DNA from: Tubulanus polymorphus
Lineage: Eukaryota; Nemertea; Palaeonemertea; Tubulaniformes; Tubulanidae
Reading direction: 5' to 3'
Length of the DNA: 64,000 bases
Assembly (NCBI RefSeq): GCF_964204645.1
Contig: NC_134028.1
Location: forward strand, 20,496,153 to 20,560,152
Below the pieces are notes generated by a model. It had not been told where the DNA came from. It ran no database searches and saw nothing but the letters and a program-made list of their open reading frames with translations. Of this stretch, positions 34,395 to 48,061 are shown piece after piece; position 1 is the stretch's first letter; each line of letters starts with the position of its first letter. The position numbers and the translations under genes are program-made.

Positions 34395-35907
34395 ATTATG
34401 TTTGGTCACAACTTCACCTCTTATATACCCTCTCTGAATTAATTAGGAGGAAAGAAACTTCGATCACTAACGAATTAGAGGGCTCAACGGGTTGAGGCAT
34501 AAACAACATAAGTTCTTGTCGTTTAATCTACAATATTTGATTTTTCTTGCAGGTAAAGAAGCCGTATCGGTCAGTTCTATTCACGGCAGTTGTTTATTTC
34601 GTGGTCATCTTCATCAGGAAAATCGACATTTCATGCCGGATAAATGCACGAAATGTTCTTGTTACAAGGGCGGGATGCAGTGTTATCGTAAATCGTGTCC
34701 AGATCTGAATTGCCCGAAACAATTCTTGGTCTACGATAAGAAATCGTGTTGTCCGATATGTAAGCGTCCAGCTGGATGTGCATACAAAGGCAAAATGTAC
34801 AAGGTAAATATCTTACTATTTGAGTTAAGAGCACATGACTCTTATTGTGAACATATATTCTAATAACCGTAGGATAAGCATTGACGAAATATCCCTGTAC
34901 ATTGTAGTATATTTTTCATAAAAAAGGGTGTATGCGACGAATAAGGAAAATACAGTTAATTTCCCTGTTTTCGGCTTAATTTTGAAGTAGATGAAAACCT
35001 GTTTTCTTTGAATTGAAGCCACGGGAACCACTTAACCTCATTTTCAAGCCGGCTTAGAATAGGCGATGTTGGGTTATTATGTCATTGATTTGCACAAAAC
35101 GGACACCAGTATAATCAAATTCCCATCCTCGATGGCGAGCGTTTCCAAAAACCCAGCAACAGTGAGTTCCGGGAACTCATTTTGACATGGAATGTCGGAA
35201 TCCCAGCCTTCGATAATTTCCCATCTCCACCATGACCCAATAGACTCAATTACTCAAATAATTTGCGGACCTCATTTTGACACGACGTTAAGAATTCAAA
35301 ACCCGCCAAGGAATCGACCACGAAATTGAATTAATAAAACTTTTGATAAATGAATAAAAGTTTACCGGTAGGAAATTATACGGAACAATTATCATCTTAC
35401 CCACGTACGTGTATATATATATATACCCAGCATTATAGATATTATTGAAGTTTTCAGTTAAACAAGCCATAACAGAATTTACGTGACATGAACTACTACC
35501 ACAAAATAAGCTTTTCATCTTATTCCTAAAGGAACTGGTTCAACACTAATCAGTTATCTATTTTGTTACTAGCATGCAAAGCAAAACATTCAAATGTTTT
35601 TGATATATTCTAAATGAATTTTTGCTTTTATTTCTATTAACGGGATTGATGGAAAAGTTGTTTAGCTGAATCGCAGTATCGTCTCGCAACTGGATCTTTT
35701 ATGACACAGTGTATTATACTTTTTCCACTGTCGGGTTATTTTCAAAGTGATTCACAATACGCGAGCGGATCTATTGCTATATGATAGTGATGGTGATTGA
35801 ATACTAATTAAAGATAGAATGTCAGCTCTTTTATCTGTATTAGTGTATATAAATATATATATTTATTAACGTGTCATCTCGATAAACAAGCCAGCCTATA
35901 ATAAGGC

Positions 35908-36711
35908 TTACAAGACACATTGACATTTACAAGTACAACAAACATGTGACATTGGATTAAGAATAAAGAATTTAGAATTTCGAAGTTTCATTGCGGCTGA
36001 TATGAATCCGCAAACACTTACGATACGACTATTACTTAGTAGAATTTTAGTTTTTACGGCATTAGACAAAAGATTGATATCTAGTTCTAGGATACCATTG
36101 ATCTTAGAAAAGAGGTCATTACGTAGATCAACGTATTTGTAGCAAGTGCACAAGAAACGTTCCTCTGTTTCAACTTCATTCGCTGTACATGCAACACATA
36201 TTGTTCAATTGGCAAATTACGGTAGCGACCTAGTTCTATGTTCAAGGGAAAAGTACCATTTCTTAACCTTGCTATTGTGGAGCGGTTTGAACGTGATGTG
36301 TGTAATTTGACATAGTCTTCTGTTCCAAATTTTGGCTTAAGTACGGTATAAGTACGGAGTTTTGATTGCAGAGGAACATTTCTTGACCACGTTATTGCAT
36401 AGTTTCTATATAAAATTATTCTAATATCATTCAAAACCTTTTTGATTTGATGGGTATTTAGAATAGATGTTCTCATAAAAATATTCCATATTACATTCAG
36501 TTAGAACTGACTTGACGAATGAACACCAATTAGCTTTGCCAATAAAGGCCTGTTCATAATCATAGAGAAACAAATGTTTGGTTAATCTAGTATCTGGCAT
36601 ATTACAAAGACGAAACCATAGGCGCAAAACCTCAATACGATGCCTAATAAATACCGGTAGCCATCCCATATCACCTTCAATCGATAACAAAGATGATTTG
36701 TATATGCCCAT
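35908..36711 (-). pseudogene. C-terminal part of a non-LTR-type polyprotein, frameshifted
   Basis: Three overlapping minus-strand ORFs form one product: RHRIEVLRLWFRLCNMPDTRL; then LRTYTVLKPKFGTEDYVKL, RSTIARLRNGTFPLNIELGRY; then CTCYKYVDLRNDLFSKI. The R-S-x-ARLR-G-x-PLxIE-GRY-x-P-E motif with a following Cys cluster is common at the C-terminus of endonuclease/reverse-transcriptase proteins annotated in molluscs and lancelets. At least two frame changes and no RT domain, so a relic. Confidence 0.6.
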
Positions 36712-39700
36712 GTAATAGCTAGAAAGGACATAAGTAGCAAATAATCACGAATCTGAGAATGTTCAATGTATACACTGACTTTTAAGTGTTCTTAATATCC
36801 AGCAGTGATGTATAGTGCGTGTATTATTGAAGTTCGTTTAAGTGTCCATGTGCAATAGGTATTATCGGGTAGACGGAATGGCCTGGTCGCTATCGGTCTA
36901 TATAGCTTTATGTCCTAATGTTACGGAATTATAAATAAAATGCTCTAGTATAGGCCTACAAAGAAAGTCTTTACAGCGGTCAAATGCATGGTCTCGAAGA
37001 AAGAGCGAACCATGCGAAAGTTATTTACAAAATAATGTGAATTATCAGGCCAGTAGTAGGCGGCATTGCAACTGATTCGAAATAGTTGTGTCATCACTAA
37101 GAAATATCACATTTAGATTAATAGTTTTAGCCGGTGCTCGTGGTAATTCTGATGCGAGAATGGTGTGATCAGATTAAACCAAATGATATTTTAATTTTCG
37201 TATAGTAATTACAATTGGTCGTTTGATTCAATTGTTCATTTTCTTGAAAATAGAAACCCTTATAGAACTCAGATGGAAAATCCACTATGTTAATCCACTA
37301 GTTTAAGCAAGTTTCGTTTTATCTAAATAATAGGCCTATGTTCAGTGAGTTTCGATCACAATGAGTTAAATTAGATATGATTATCATTGTTATGAGTATG
37401 AGCCAATTAGATTGGACTTATGATTGAACGTTCCGGTTTCATACAACAAAACAAATAGAATGGATATTCTATATCATGAAAATATCAAATAATATGTGAA
37501 ACATTTCACATTGACACGATGCAGTGATATTAGTGAGCTATTTGTTCTATTGACGTTGACCGTGAACATGAATAAATGTACTTGTACCAGCAGAACAATT
37601 TTTGTCAGAACAGTCTTTGAACAGTTGAGTTACCTCCAGTTGAAGAATTAACTTTATAGTATTTGAAAAAATGGATTTTAATGCCTGATTCATAAGTCCT
37701 CATTTAATATCTTCTGATATCTGTCTCATAATCGGGCAACGCATATGGTATAGGAACAAACCTCACGGGTTTCAAAGTCCTGAAATAGGCTTTTGAGATC
37801 GGAATCGCTGTCGTCATCTTGTTATCATTTTAATACCTTCAACATTATTCAGAGCTTATCTCTTATTTATTTGGTGTGTCCCTACTAACCCACCACTCCT
37901 GCCGGGACTGAATTACGGGCTCGGATTTTGAAGTCAAAATTCGGGGTAACGAATATTCTATGTATGGATTATCGCAGATTCACTGAAATTTCAGTTTATA
38001 TAAAACATCCAGTTAGGAAATTCCAGTTCAGTAAATAATTCCATTCAACCTGCACCAGCAAGCAACGATCTGGGGCTTTCAGTGTCGGCATTATATAATT
38101 ATATATAGGCCTACTTTGAAATTCTGAAATAACTGAGCCATATTGACTGTGTTTTTTCTGCTCTCGTTTTCAATGAATTAATAGTCCGAAAGTTAATATT
38201 AACACATAGACTATATAGGCACGCTACGGTTAAGATAATAGTGAAATCGATCAGTCTAATGCGACACAGATTAAAGGCATCGGTAATGAAAACTAGTCTA
38301 TGAAAAATAGGGTGTGAGTGCTGACTCCTACACCCTAAATTCTAGTAAAGAAATTTTTTTTTCATGTGGTCCAACCAGTATTTGATAAATCTATGCCAAT
38401 GAACCTACAGAAAGATCGCATAGGAGACAGTTTAGGTGATGGTCTCACTGTATAAACTAATAGGGTTGCTCGTTCAGCCGCTCTTAAGTGCTCTCAAGAA
38501 TACTTAGTTCTAATCCATCCCAAAATAAATTGTGCCATTTCTATTTGAAGCCTTTTACCTTATACAAAAACAAGAGGATATCGCCATAGTTGCACCATGA
38601 GCTCGCTATAACAAAAACAACTGAGGAGGTCAATAGTCAACGGGATCCAATATCCAGTACTCTGCTTTGCAATTAAAATGGACCTACAAAAATCCGAATA
38701 CATCTCTACATTTTGTTTCATGTCTTTCGAGAAAATAGAAAAAACCACACTATCAAAAACGATGATATCTAAAATGTGCAATGAACATCTTTAGGCAAAT
38801 ACTGACCTTCAATTTCAAAGATTGTATTTATAGATTAATAATACACGATATACATTAATAGACATAATTTAGTTATCGAGCCCATTGCAGGTCTATGCAA
38901 TCTGATATTATTTGAATATGTATTTATCAAGTAAGTTAACGCATTAATACGGTTGTTGATTTATAAGCGTGAGTCTATCCGGGTAACGGGTAATAATCCG
39001 CCACATAAAAATCTAGCCCTTCCAAATTGAATTTCATAACATGTTAATCGATGATTCTCATCTTGATTAAGAAAAACATTTATCGATGTTACTATTTCTA
39101 CTGAGCACTAGATGATCGACAGTAATCCCTTCAAAGTGTACTGCGAACGCTAGCGAAGCACACGAATCATTTTAAGGAATGATAACTTGAGGATATTTTG
39201 ATTCTAGGAGTACGAGTTGTTGATTAGATTCGAAACTCAGCCCATAGAATAAGACAATTGGCTAATAAAGGTCACGTGAAAATGAATAATGTCTATTTAA
39301 CCTAAATTCAATGATTTTACATATATATATTCCTCAACACCGTTGTAAAAAATATTATCCACGGGTTTCTAAAATATTGCATGTTTCCACTGTTTCCCAA
39401 TCTCTGCAGTATGCAATCCTTACGTCGAATTAAATACTACGATCAGAATTACAATTTCATAACCTTGTTTATCAACTTTAGGTGACAGTGATCAAATGAT
39501 AATTGAGAATACTAAAGAATATTGTTTCTGAAGTATACTTCAGAAACAATATTGCTTGGGGTATGTGTTTCGATTGAATTCGATTAATTCGCCATATAAA
39601 ACAAAAGCGATCAGACCATTTAGTACCCCGATAATACGGGTTTAGGCACGGGTATTTGTGCGGGCATCATCATCTCCATATACATATGATAAATTATTGC

Positions 39701-40430
39701 TGGAGATTTATAATATAAGTCAAAGCACTGATGCAGCATTGTAGTAAAGATTGACTGTTTATTTCCTGACGCTCGTTATTGCCTATAGGCCTACACAAGA
39801 ATAGAGATCAGATGAAATGAAGTCCTGTCATTCAACCAAACGGATATTCAATTAATTTCGTTAATAAAGAAGCAAACCAAACTAAAGAAATAAAATCATT
39901 TCTTTGACAGAATTTGAACTTGGACCCTGAATGCTTTGTTTTGCACACACCCAGCTACTAACAAAATACACAACGGTTTGTATTGCCTATTGATTCGTTG
40001 CGCATGCAGTGAAGTCATTGTAGTGTATAATACTATTTCTCGTGGATTTTATTGGAGGTTGGAAAATAAATGCGCTTACACTCTGCAAATATGTTTTACA
40101 CTCTATCAAGCATCAGAATTTGATAAAGTAACTTATCTATAATAATTGTGACTTTCATAATTACGGAACTTTGTTCCAGGTTTTGGAACCTAAAACTTCG
40201 ATTGTTATAATATATTTAAAAAGATGTATAGTGTACCTACTGATTAATGAGGTTTCAACTTGTTAATATGTAGTGGACTTAACAATAGTAATATATAAGA
40301 TAGAATAGTTTTTTGGGAGTTTTTCTTTATTTTCTACTTGATTTAAATTCGAGTCCCTGGCAGGTTTAAAATGTTTAATGCCGCGTTAACTCCGTAAATC
40401 ACGGTATTTGACCTTATTGGGCCATTAGGA
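36712..40430. other. Interior of intronic block, no gene seen
   Basis: Only short ORFs without domain features on either strand. Contains a perfect 36-bp palindrome at 39518-39553 and scattered TAGGCCTA words. Confidence 0.5.
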
Positions 40431-43041
40431 AGACGGGAAATTATCGAAGGCTGGGATTCCGACATTCCATGTCAAAATGAGTTCCCGGAACTCACTGTTG
40501 CTGGGTTTTTGGAAACGCTCGCCATCGAGGATGGGAATTTGATTATACTGGTGTCCGTTCTGTGCAAATCAATGACATAATAACCCAACATCGCCTATTC
40601 TAAGCCGGCTTGAAAATGAGGTTAAGTGGTTCCCGTGGCTTCAATTCAAAGAAAACAGGTTTTCATCTACTTCAAATTTAAGCCGAAAACAGGGAAATTA
40701 ACTGTATTTTCCTTATTTGTCGCATACACCCTTAAAAGAGCAAGAAACTGTCTTTTTAAATTTGAATTAAATCTTTATCTTTAATGCTAATCTGTCCTTT
40801 ATTCCAACCTTGAACTCAGTAGTATTCTATTTATAGATTGATCAGATCTGGAAGGATGGATCCTGTACTGATTGTAGTTGTAAAGATGGAAAAGTCACCT
40901 GCCAAGAAATAACGTGTGGTTCAACTCCTAAATGTTCACAGGTAAATATCTTAGTTTCCATGGCTGAAAACCTGGTAAAATTGAGGAATTAATATTAAGA
41001 TCATTATTGATTGAAAAAACCAATAATTATTGTTCTATCATTTCTTGAGTGAATACCTACTCGATGTTTCGACCATATCCTAATACTTGTTTGCAGGGAT
41101 ACTTTCGGGCTGTTTTTATTCTAAATGTGGGGGTTTATTTTAGTTTGATATGTTTTAATGCTGCCCGTCATCCATTTTTGGAGGGTTTTTCGATGGCGTT
41201 CAAATCATTTCATATTTTCGTGAAATCATGAAACTTGAATACATTATATCTTTTCATTTTTTTTCAGAAATCTATTCTCTATCGGTCTGAAGGAGAATGT
41301 TGCCCTCTATGTGTCGCGGCTCATAGTATCTGTTCAGTTACTAACTCGAACAAGGATTATCTATCGTACGCTTCGTTTGACGGGTTCAATTACAAATTCG
41401 GCGGAACTTGTCGCTACACTTTACTTCAAGACGTCGCAGATCGTCGGATTAACATCCGCGTCAAGAATGAGTATCATCCGTATCCGACTGTCAGAACTAA
41501 ACTCGTTACAATCATCGTATCTTCGTTATCTATCGGGCTTCATCGAGATCTGGATATCAGAGTGAATCGTAGTAAAATCGCTGTTCCGTTCAAACATGAA
41601 AACTTTACTATCGAAGTCGTCAAAAACGCGACAGTGGTCGTGAATATGATAAACGGATTTAGATTAACCTGGAGTAAACAAGGCGATATCAATGTTTACG
41701 TAACTGCGAGTTGGCAGAATAAATTAGGCGGTCTTTGCGGTAATTTCAATCAAGTCGTAAAAGACGATAGTAAAATGAAAATCAAGCAGGAAATTGTCTC
41801 AGACTCGGAGCTTTTCGCCAAGTCGTGGCGAGTCGGTGGTAAATGTAACTGCGACGAACCGTTTAATAGTAGAAAGTCGTCGTGTAAAACTGTGCTCATC
41901 AGAAATGTGCTGTCTTAAAGAGTCCGGCGTTCAAAAAATGCCACAAGAAAGTCCCCGTCCAACCATTCCTCAGGTAAATATCAACTTCTTTAGCAAAGAA
42001 ACCATTACGCGTTGGGGAATAGGTGGTTCATGAAAAAAGAATTTGTAAAATTCACGACCGAATTAACCAGTTTCCTCAGTTGGCTGGTACCGAATAAGGA
42101 ACAGTCCATATCTCATAGAAACAAGTTACGAAACTCATAAAATGAAAAACTAGTTTGATAATTATTTGTTATCTATTTTATTTTCAGGGCTTGCACTGAT
42201 AACGTTTGCGAATGTCCTTCGGGTAAAAACTGCGAATGCGCCATCGTGAAGTTTTACGTGAAAGAATGCGCCGAGCACAACATACAACTCAAACTACCTA
42301 AACAATCTCAATGTGACCATTCTACTCGGCAGAAACAACATGACTCTTACTCTTCAAAGAAGAAGAAGAACTTGAAGAAACAAAACAAGCAGAAAAGAAG
42401 AGGAAAAATGCCGTTGTTGTTACGATCATTAGGAGGTGTCGTAATTGGTGATGAGTTCGAAAACGCCATATTGGATTAGAACGGGCGAGATCCTACATAA
42501 TGATAAAACCTGTTCTGAAAAAATGTTGACTTTAAGATTAGTAAAAAAATTCAGAAAGATTTAGTGAAAAAAATGTTTGTGTCTAGTGGAAAAATTATTG
42601 ATATGATAATTGATTCTTGGTGTTCTTTTTTCCTGTTGCTGCTGCTGCTGTTGTTGATGTTGTTGTTGTTAATTAAACTTTTTATTTCAGAGTTTTCAGG
42701 ATTTAAAGTCATTTCGTAGAGTATGTAGAATATTTCTATATTTTTTTGGCATTGTTTTCAATGTCTTTATCTCTAACATTGCTTAACATATATATATACA
42801 CTGTACGATTTTGTTATCATATTGCGACTTTGTTTTGCAGGTTGCAATTAGTATGTTTTTGTAAATTTTTGTATTTTTATATAATTCTTTAACTCAAATT
42901 CAATGTCTTGACGTTTGTAATGTTACAACTTTTATATACTGTGCTCTAATAATGAATTTAGATTGTATTGATTTGTTACTAAAATATCTGGTTTTTTCAG
43001 GATAATGTAAATAATCGTATGTTTTTATAACATTTGTTTGA

Positions 43042-43047
43042 AATAAA
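43042..43047 (+). terminator. Poly(A) signal of BMPER-like gene
   Basis: AATAAA in GAAATAAAACATTTG, ~560 bases after the stop codon at 42479. The 3' UTR between is T-rich with a GCTGCTGCTGTTGTTG tract near 42637. Confidence 0.55.
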
Positions 43048-43099
43048 ACATTTGATATCATTTATAAACAATTTGTCGTCAAACTTCACTTATCCGCAA

Positions 43100-44255
43100 T
43101 ATCAAAATCGTGTCTTGAGTAGGGTGGTGATACTCGACCATCTCCGGGCGCGGTCGCAAAAGGGGAATTGTAGAAATTCTAACTAGTTTTTTCTTTTGAA
43201 AGGCAAATCAAAATATAAGTGGAACACAGCGAACTTCACGGGACCAGAAAATATGTTCATTATAACCGATAGTTATAACTAGTATGAAATCGATAACATT
43301 CTCTTACTTGGAACGGAATTCATCATATTTTTGTTGTCAACCGAGTTCGAAATAACAAGGTTTTACTGTATTTCTGAATGCATTTTACCAGCCTTTGCCC
43401 CTAAAAATTTTAGAAATCAAATCATGAAAATAATGTTCAAGTTCGATCTCCTGCTGTGTATGCCTGTTTAACCAAACAATTCTCATCGATGAGCAGGGAT
43501 TTTATTCGATCCCAGGATCTCCTCCGTAATTACGAGTCTGCATATTTGATATTGTATATTTCATTTTGTCAGGGGTCGCCGGTCGTCACAGGGTGCCCAC
43601 AACTTGCGAGGGTCGTGTCTAGCTATTATTGTACATGCCGGGGCCACTAGTTGTCCTCGCGGGATATATTCTGCCGAATATTGAATCAGCCGTAAACATT
43701 CAAAGCAAATCTTGATTCTGATTGGGGCAGTTTATCTGATATCAAGACAATCCATCTGAAGCCATCTTCAAAACTTATCTGGAAAATATCTTCAAAACTT
43801 ATCAAATATATCTGGACTCACGTGAAAAGGAGGTAGCCACTTTAAACAGATGTGGAACGAAACAAAATATGAGAGATAGGAATTGAGCTAATTTAAGCCC
43901 CATCAATTTATCTATAGACCATTCTGAAAAAAAATGGGATACAACGAATATCAATTAGCTTCAAACACCTGCAAAATCAATTCGTTCACTTCGCAAATCT
44001 ACAATAGACAAAATGCTCGCGCTTAAATGATTTCAGCATTTTCAGATCGAGTCATTAAATCAGATTTGATATTCAAAAGCAGCTAGGATGACTTGTATTC
44101 TGCGAGATACTTTGATGAATATCAACAGTTCGATTGACATGTACATGTTTATGGGATTCTAAGTCTATAACAAACGACTGCATTGAGTTCGGGATTAAGT
44201 AATTTCTATGCGGTATTTTGTCTCCGAAAGCTCCTCTATCAAAAAGGAATTAAGT
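43100..44255. other. Intergenic, no gene seen
   Basis: No ORF above ~65 codons with recognisable features on either strand. Confidence 0.5.
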
Positions 44256-44260
44256 CTGGT

Positions 44261-44267
44261 ATATATA
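44261..44267 (+). promoter_or_regulatory. TATA box of the host-defence-peptide candidate
   Basis: TATATAAA within GGTATATATAAACAGAG, followed ~30 bases later by a short untranslated exon ending at 44338 (GATTCC|GTAAGTAG). Confidence 0.65.
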
Positions 44268-44840
44268 AACAGAGATGAAAATCTAAACATTTAACTCTCA
44301 TCGAAAGCTTTTCGACTTGTCACAGAGTGAAAGATTCCGTAAGTAGATATATGTTCTTTGTTTTTAGTTTTACTGTATTTTTGTTGAAAGTGTAGCATTC
44401 AATCCTTAGTCAAATTATAGAAAATAGAGAGATTGGCCAGTTTGTTTGACTACATCTACCTATCATAGAATCGAAAGTGTAGTTGTTAACATATTTAACA
44501 CCATTCTGAAGAATGGCCAATTCTATTCTACAAGAGGGAATAGATTACATGTATATTGGTAACTATTGACTTGGTTAATGTTGACCTCATCATTCAGTGA
44601 GCTAATATCAGTGCAAATGAGTCAACCCCTGATCAACTCCGCACCCATATCGGTCATTTCGATTTTTGGCGAGTATAGCGTAATTTCAGAGGTTGATTTT
44701 GACCAGTTTCGAGACAAACGATCTGTTCCGTTCTCGGCAGTAAACCCGGCTTCAGACGGGATTGGCGGTATATCGGGGGTTTACTGTATTTTTTAAATGA
44801 TAATAATCTATAATTCATTGATTACAGACGAATCGGTAAA

Positions 44841-45080
44841 ATGAAATTTTCGGCAGTTTTTGTGTTGTGTTTTTTACTGGTGGTCGCCGTTACTGGTGAT
44901 CAAATAGAACGAGCTCTCCGAGACGCTGAGACTGCTGGACACGATCCGCTGGAGTTGATGGAGGCCAGACGAACCGTTCAACTGATGAAACGAGGATGGT
45001 TCAAGAAACTCTGGAAAGGAATCAAGAAACACTGTTCTATTGGTTACAACCGAGGCTTCACAGCTCAATGCAGTGGTTAG
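44841..45080 (+). CDS. Precursor of a cationic amphipathic peptide, candidate antimicrobial
   Basis: A 79-residue prepropeptide in one coding exon; an untranslated exon ends at 44338 and a GATTACAG acceptor lies 14 bases before the ATG. Order: signal peptide (1-19, SAVFVLCFLLVVAVTG), acidic propeptide (DQIERALRDAETAGHD...), a dibasic Lys-Arg site at 51-52, and a 27-28-residue mature peptide starting GWFKKLWKGIKKHC and ending in Cys-Ser-Gly. The mature end has net positive charge, an amphipathic helix, two Cys and a C-terminal Gly that could be amidated. This layout (acidic pro-region masking a cationic GWF-start peptide) is known from tunicate, fish and annelid host-defence peptides. Poly(A) signal at 45115. 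Activity is inferred; a neuropeptide is less likely given the charge and helix. Confidence 0.8.
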   Translation: MKFSAVFVLCFLLVVAVTGDQIERALRDAETAGHDPLELMEARRTVQLMKRGWFKKLWKGIKKHCSIGYNRGFTAQCSG

Positions 45081-45114
45081 AATAATGAAATATGCTAAAA
45101 CATTTAAAAACATG

Positions 45115-45120
45115 AATAAA
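45115..45120 (+). terminator. Poly(A) signal of the peptide gene
   Basis: AATAAATAAATG, 35 bases after the stop codon. Confidence 0.6.
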
Positions 45121-46835
45121 TAAATGTTAATCGAGCAGCAATTGAATACACCTTGAGTTTATTCAATCCTATGTTCAGATGATCAAAATTCAGTCAATAT
45201 TCAACGCCCCCTGGTGACCATATACAAAAACTAATGACCTTGAAACTCACAATCATGGAACATGTCAGCAGCTACGATTTTGTAATCGATAATGTGATAA
45301 AAAATATGCCTAAGTACCAATATAATATGGAAATGCTAAGCATTCTACTATTCAACGCCCCCTGGTGATCATATGCAAAACCCAATGACATCGAAACTCA
45401 CCACAATTATAGAACATGTCATGAGCTACAACGGGCGCAAAACGAACATCATAGAGCAAAAACGAAAATTTTCCTCAAAAACTTCAAAAATGTGTGAAAA
45501 GTGCTGATTTTGGCGTACAACAATGGCTGTGCCAGTAGGCCATCTTGATTCTACCAAGGCCGGTTTTTGGGCTGAAGATGTGTCTTGGGTAGATAGTATA
45601 GTATAGTAGTTTATTTGTCACCATCAATATGTACAAATGAAAAATAACAAAATAGGTTATATAAAGACAATGAGGTGACAGGAGTCTGAATAGATACATA
45701 TATAACCCAAATATCGAGACATTACATTGAAGCGTCTTTTTCCAAAAATTTCCAAAAATAACTGAATTCCGTCTACGAGTAGATACGTGAAAGGTCGAGA
45801 CGGGAATGGTGTCCAATGGGCTGCCCTAGAAAGTAGGGACAGATGTGATGGGTCGAGACGGGAACATGGTGTCCAAGGGGATGTCTAGAGAAGAGAACCT
45901 GACTAGAACAGCGCTTGGTCCTACGAGAAAGACAACGTGTCATAAGTTTATCAATCATATTCATTTTTCAGAAAAATTCATACACTCTTGACTTAGAAGA
46001 ATTACATTTGAATTGATAAATGGCAAAATAAAACAATAAGCAAAAAGCCCCCGAACGTGAATTTTGAGAGATTTGAATCGAGAAACTCGATTTGTAGAAA
46101 CCAAATGTTAAACTCGTGTCATTCATCGAATATTTAATTACAATAGGAAAGTTTCCAGTTACCAGGTGCCATTTTCAGCGTGTCTCACATTGTCGCGCAG
46201 ATTTTAACATGTTCAAAACTAAAACCTTTAGTGCGATTCATTGTCGTCCATCCCTTCTTAGGCACAAAATCTAAACTCGGCTGCAACAATCCGATACAAA
46301 AAAAGATGCGCGTCACTTTTAGGAAGGCGCCTCAAAAAATTGGTAATTCTGTGTTATTGGCTGTAACTTTTAAACTTTCTGAGATACAATTAAGAATTTT
46401 TCACTTAAGAGTTTCATCTGAGGATTTTGTTTATACTGCATTCGTAAAACTATCTTCATAGAAACGCGCGTGACCACGGGTTGATCAGTGCAAAGCGTGC
46501 AAGTGGTCGACCGTCGATTTTCTGCATACGCGGGTTAAGCTATTGTCACGTCAATTTTCAAACTGTTAAAGATTTTCAAGATCAAAATTCAATGTTGAAT
46601 TGCTCAGCTCATATATAAATGGTATATAGTTAATTTGTATTTGCGACACACCTCTACTAGGTCAAGGTCGGTGGACACTAATGATGGCGGCTTGTCAAAA
46701 AACTGAAAATTTTCACTTTCAAGACGATTTTACAGCTTGATGAGAATCAGTTGATACGACTGGTATTCACAGTTTGACTGAGGCCCAGTTGTCCCCGGCC
46801 CTTATTATGAATAAGCAAAACATAAACAATTTCAG

Positions 46836-47495
46836 ACTTATTTCCCGTTCGCATTGCTTTGTGGGAGTTTTTATAACAGTTGATTTACAGTCGGGCTCAG
46901 TTAAACCTCGTCTCAAAAGAGAACCACTGTCGCAGTATTTAATACCGTACGCCTTCAGGTTTAATTCACTCGTCTATAAGAAATATCTCAGCGGACAGGA
47001 ATGTGAAAAAATGGCGTTCGTTGCCGGACAGCCAGACACAGCTGTCAGTGACAGCCGGAAGACACGCCCACACATCGGTCACACCTACAGGTATCAGCTC
47101 TCTTATTGAACATGTCAAGTTGAAACAAATCTTTTTTCTGGCGTTTCTAATCTGTTTAATTGGTTTTCTAACGCAGATGAATCGAATTACTTGTTATCGT
47201 TGAGATTGGGGTCTCGTGCAGTTGTTTGAGTGGAGGACTGGGAACCAAGAGGTCCCTAGATCGAAACCACATCTGGCTGTCCAGACACATGCATGGACTA
47301 AGCTCTGGTAACTCTGTCAGGTTGTGAGCCATAACAACCTATAAAAAGGCCTTGGTCGTCTCTTAAGAACTACTAGGGTTACACTGTTACTTGCTGCTGT
47401 GACCCAAAACTCGTCTAATTACACGCTAGGTGGCGTTACAGCAATAGAAACTTGTCCTATGTATTGGACACCGTCTGAAACAACTGGAAGCTCGT
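46836..47495 (+). pseudogene. Gene B, unit 8: exon b1 and SINE-broken HRM exon
   Basis: Exon b1 (46836-47090) has one extra A (GAAAAAATGG), shifting the frame from ECEKW into KMAFVAG. The HRM exon starts after ACGCAG (~47177) and is interrupted by the SINE-like copy as at 11962; the 3' half ends at a CTC|GTAAGT donor. Confidence 0.55.
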
Positions 47496-47765
47496 AAGTA
47501 GCACCTGCTAAGAGGTTCCCGGGTTACTTGTAAGTAATTTCCGCACACCCCTTTTGGGGGAACTGTAAACTGCGAATCGTCAATGAAATCAATACATCAC
47601 TAAATTCATTTCTAATGCCAAAAGAATTATTTATTTGCATTTTCAAGCATTGACACAAATCTTAATCGTATAGAACAAGGAAACGCGAAACCTACAGAAT
47701 TAGAAAATACATTTTCTAGTATAATGCGATGCTGTTCAAATTATCCATCATTTCTATATACATAT

Positions 47766-47914
47766 CTAGTTTTCTAGTTTTTTCAATGCATTTTTCAGAG
47801 ATTTCAAATGGTTTCTTAGATCTTTGGCATTTTTTCGTACGTAATCGAAAATCAGCGATTTGCCTTGTTTTGACTTGAAGACTTTCGACAAAACGCTAGG
47901 TAGTTGTGAACCTT
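47766..47914 (-). pseudogene. Gene A copy 7: 3' fragment of exon 2
   Basis: Counterpart of 12509-12656 with the same breakpoint next to TTATTTTTGG, so the truncation predates the large duplication. Confidence 0.85.
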
Positions 47915-48061
47915 ATTTTTGGAAATGAGTTGTTGTAGGAAGTCTATATTCGGGATTGGAAACTTCCGCGGAATCCTCAAAAGATTGGATTCGAACCGTT
48001 TACGGTATGTTCCATTGCGCATGTCTATTGCACGCGACAGAACAATAATCTCCCGTTCGAT

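Larger units (their letters stand above)
34920..40736. mobile_element. 5.8-kb intronic block bounded by ~298-bp inverted repeats
   Basis: Bases 34927-35222 and 40436-40733 are inverted copies with only a handful of differences. Outer ends read AAGGGTGTATGCGACgAATA and its complement, next to AAAA on both sides. The block fills most of intron 5 of the BMPER-like gene. Inside are a decayed RT-like relic on the minus strand and long AT-rich stretches without genes. It may be a large non-autonomous DNA transposon that trapped other repeats. Confidence 0.65.

Noticed and set aside
34920-40736. Maverick/Polinton or viral integration
   Set aside because: Inverted ends are present, but no polymerase, integrase, protease or capsid-like ORF was seen inside.
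44874-45113. 79-codon minus-strand ORF opposite the peptide gene
   Set aside because: Shadow of the plus-strand prepropeptide, which has signal peptide, cleavage site, TATA box, splice sites and poly(A) signal.
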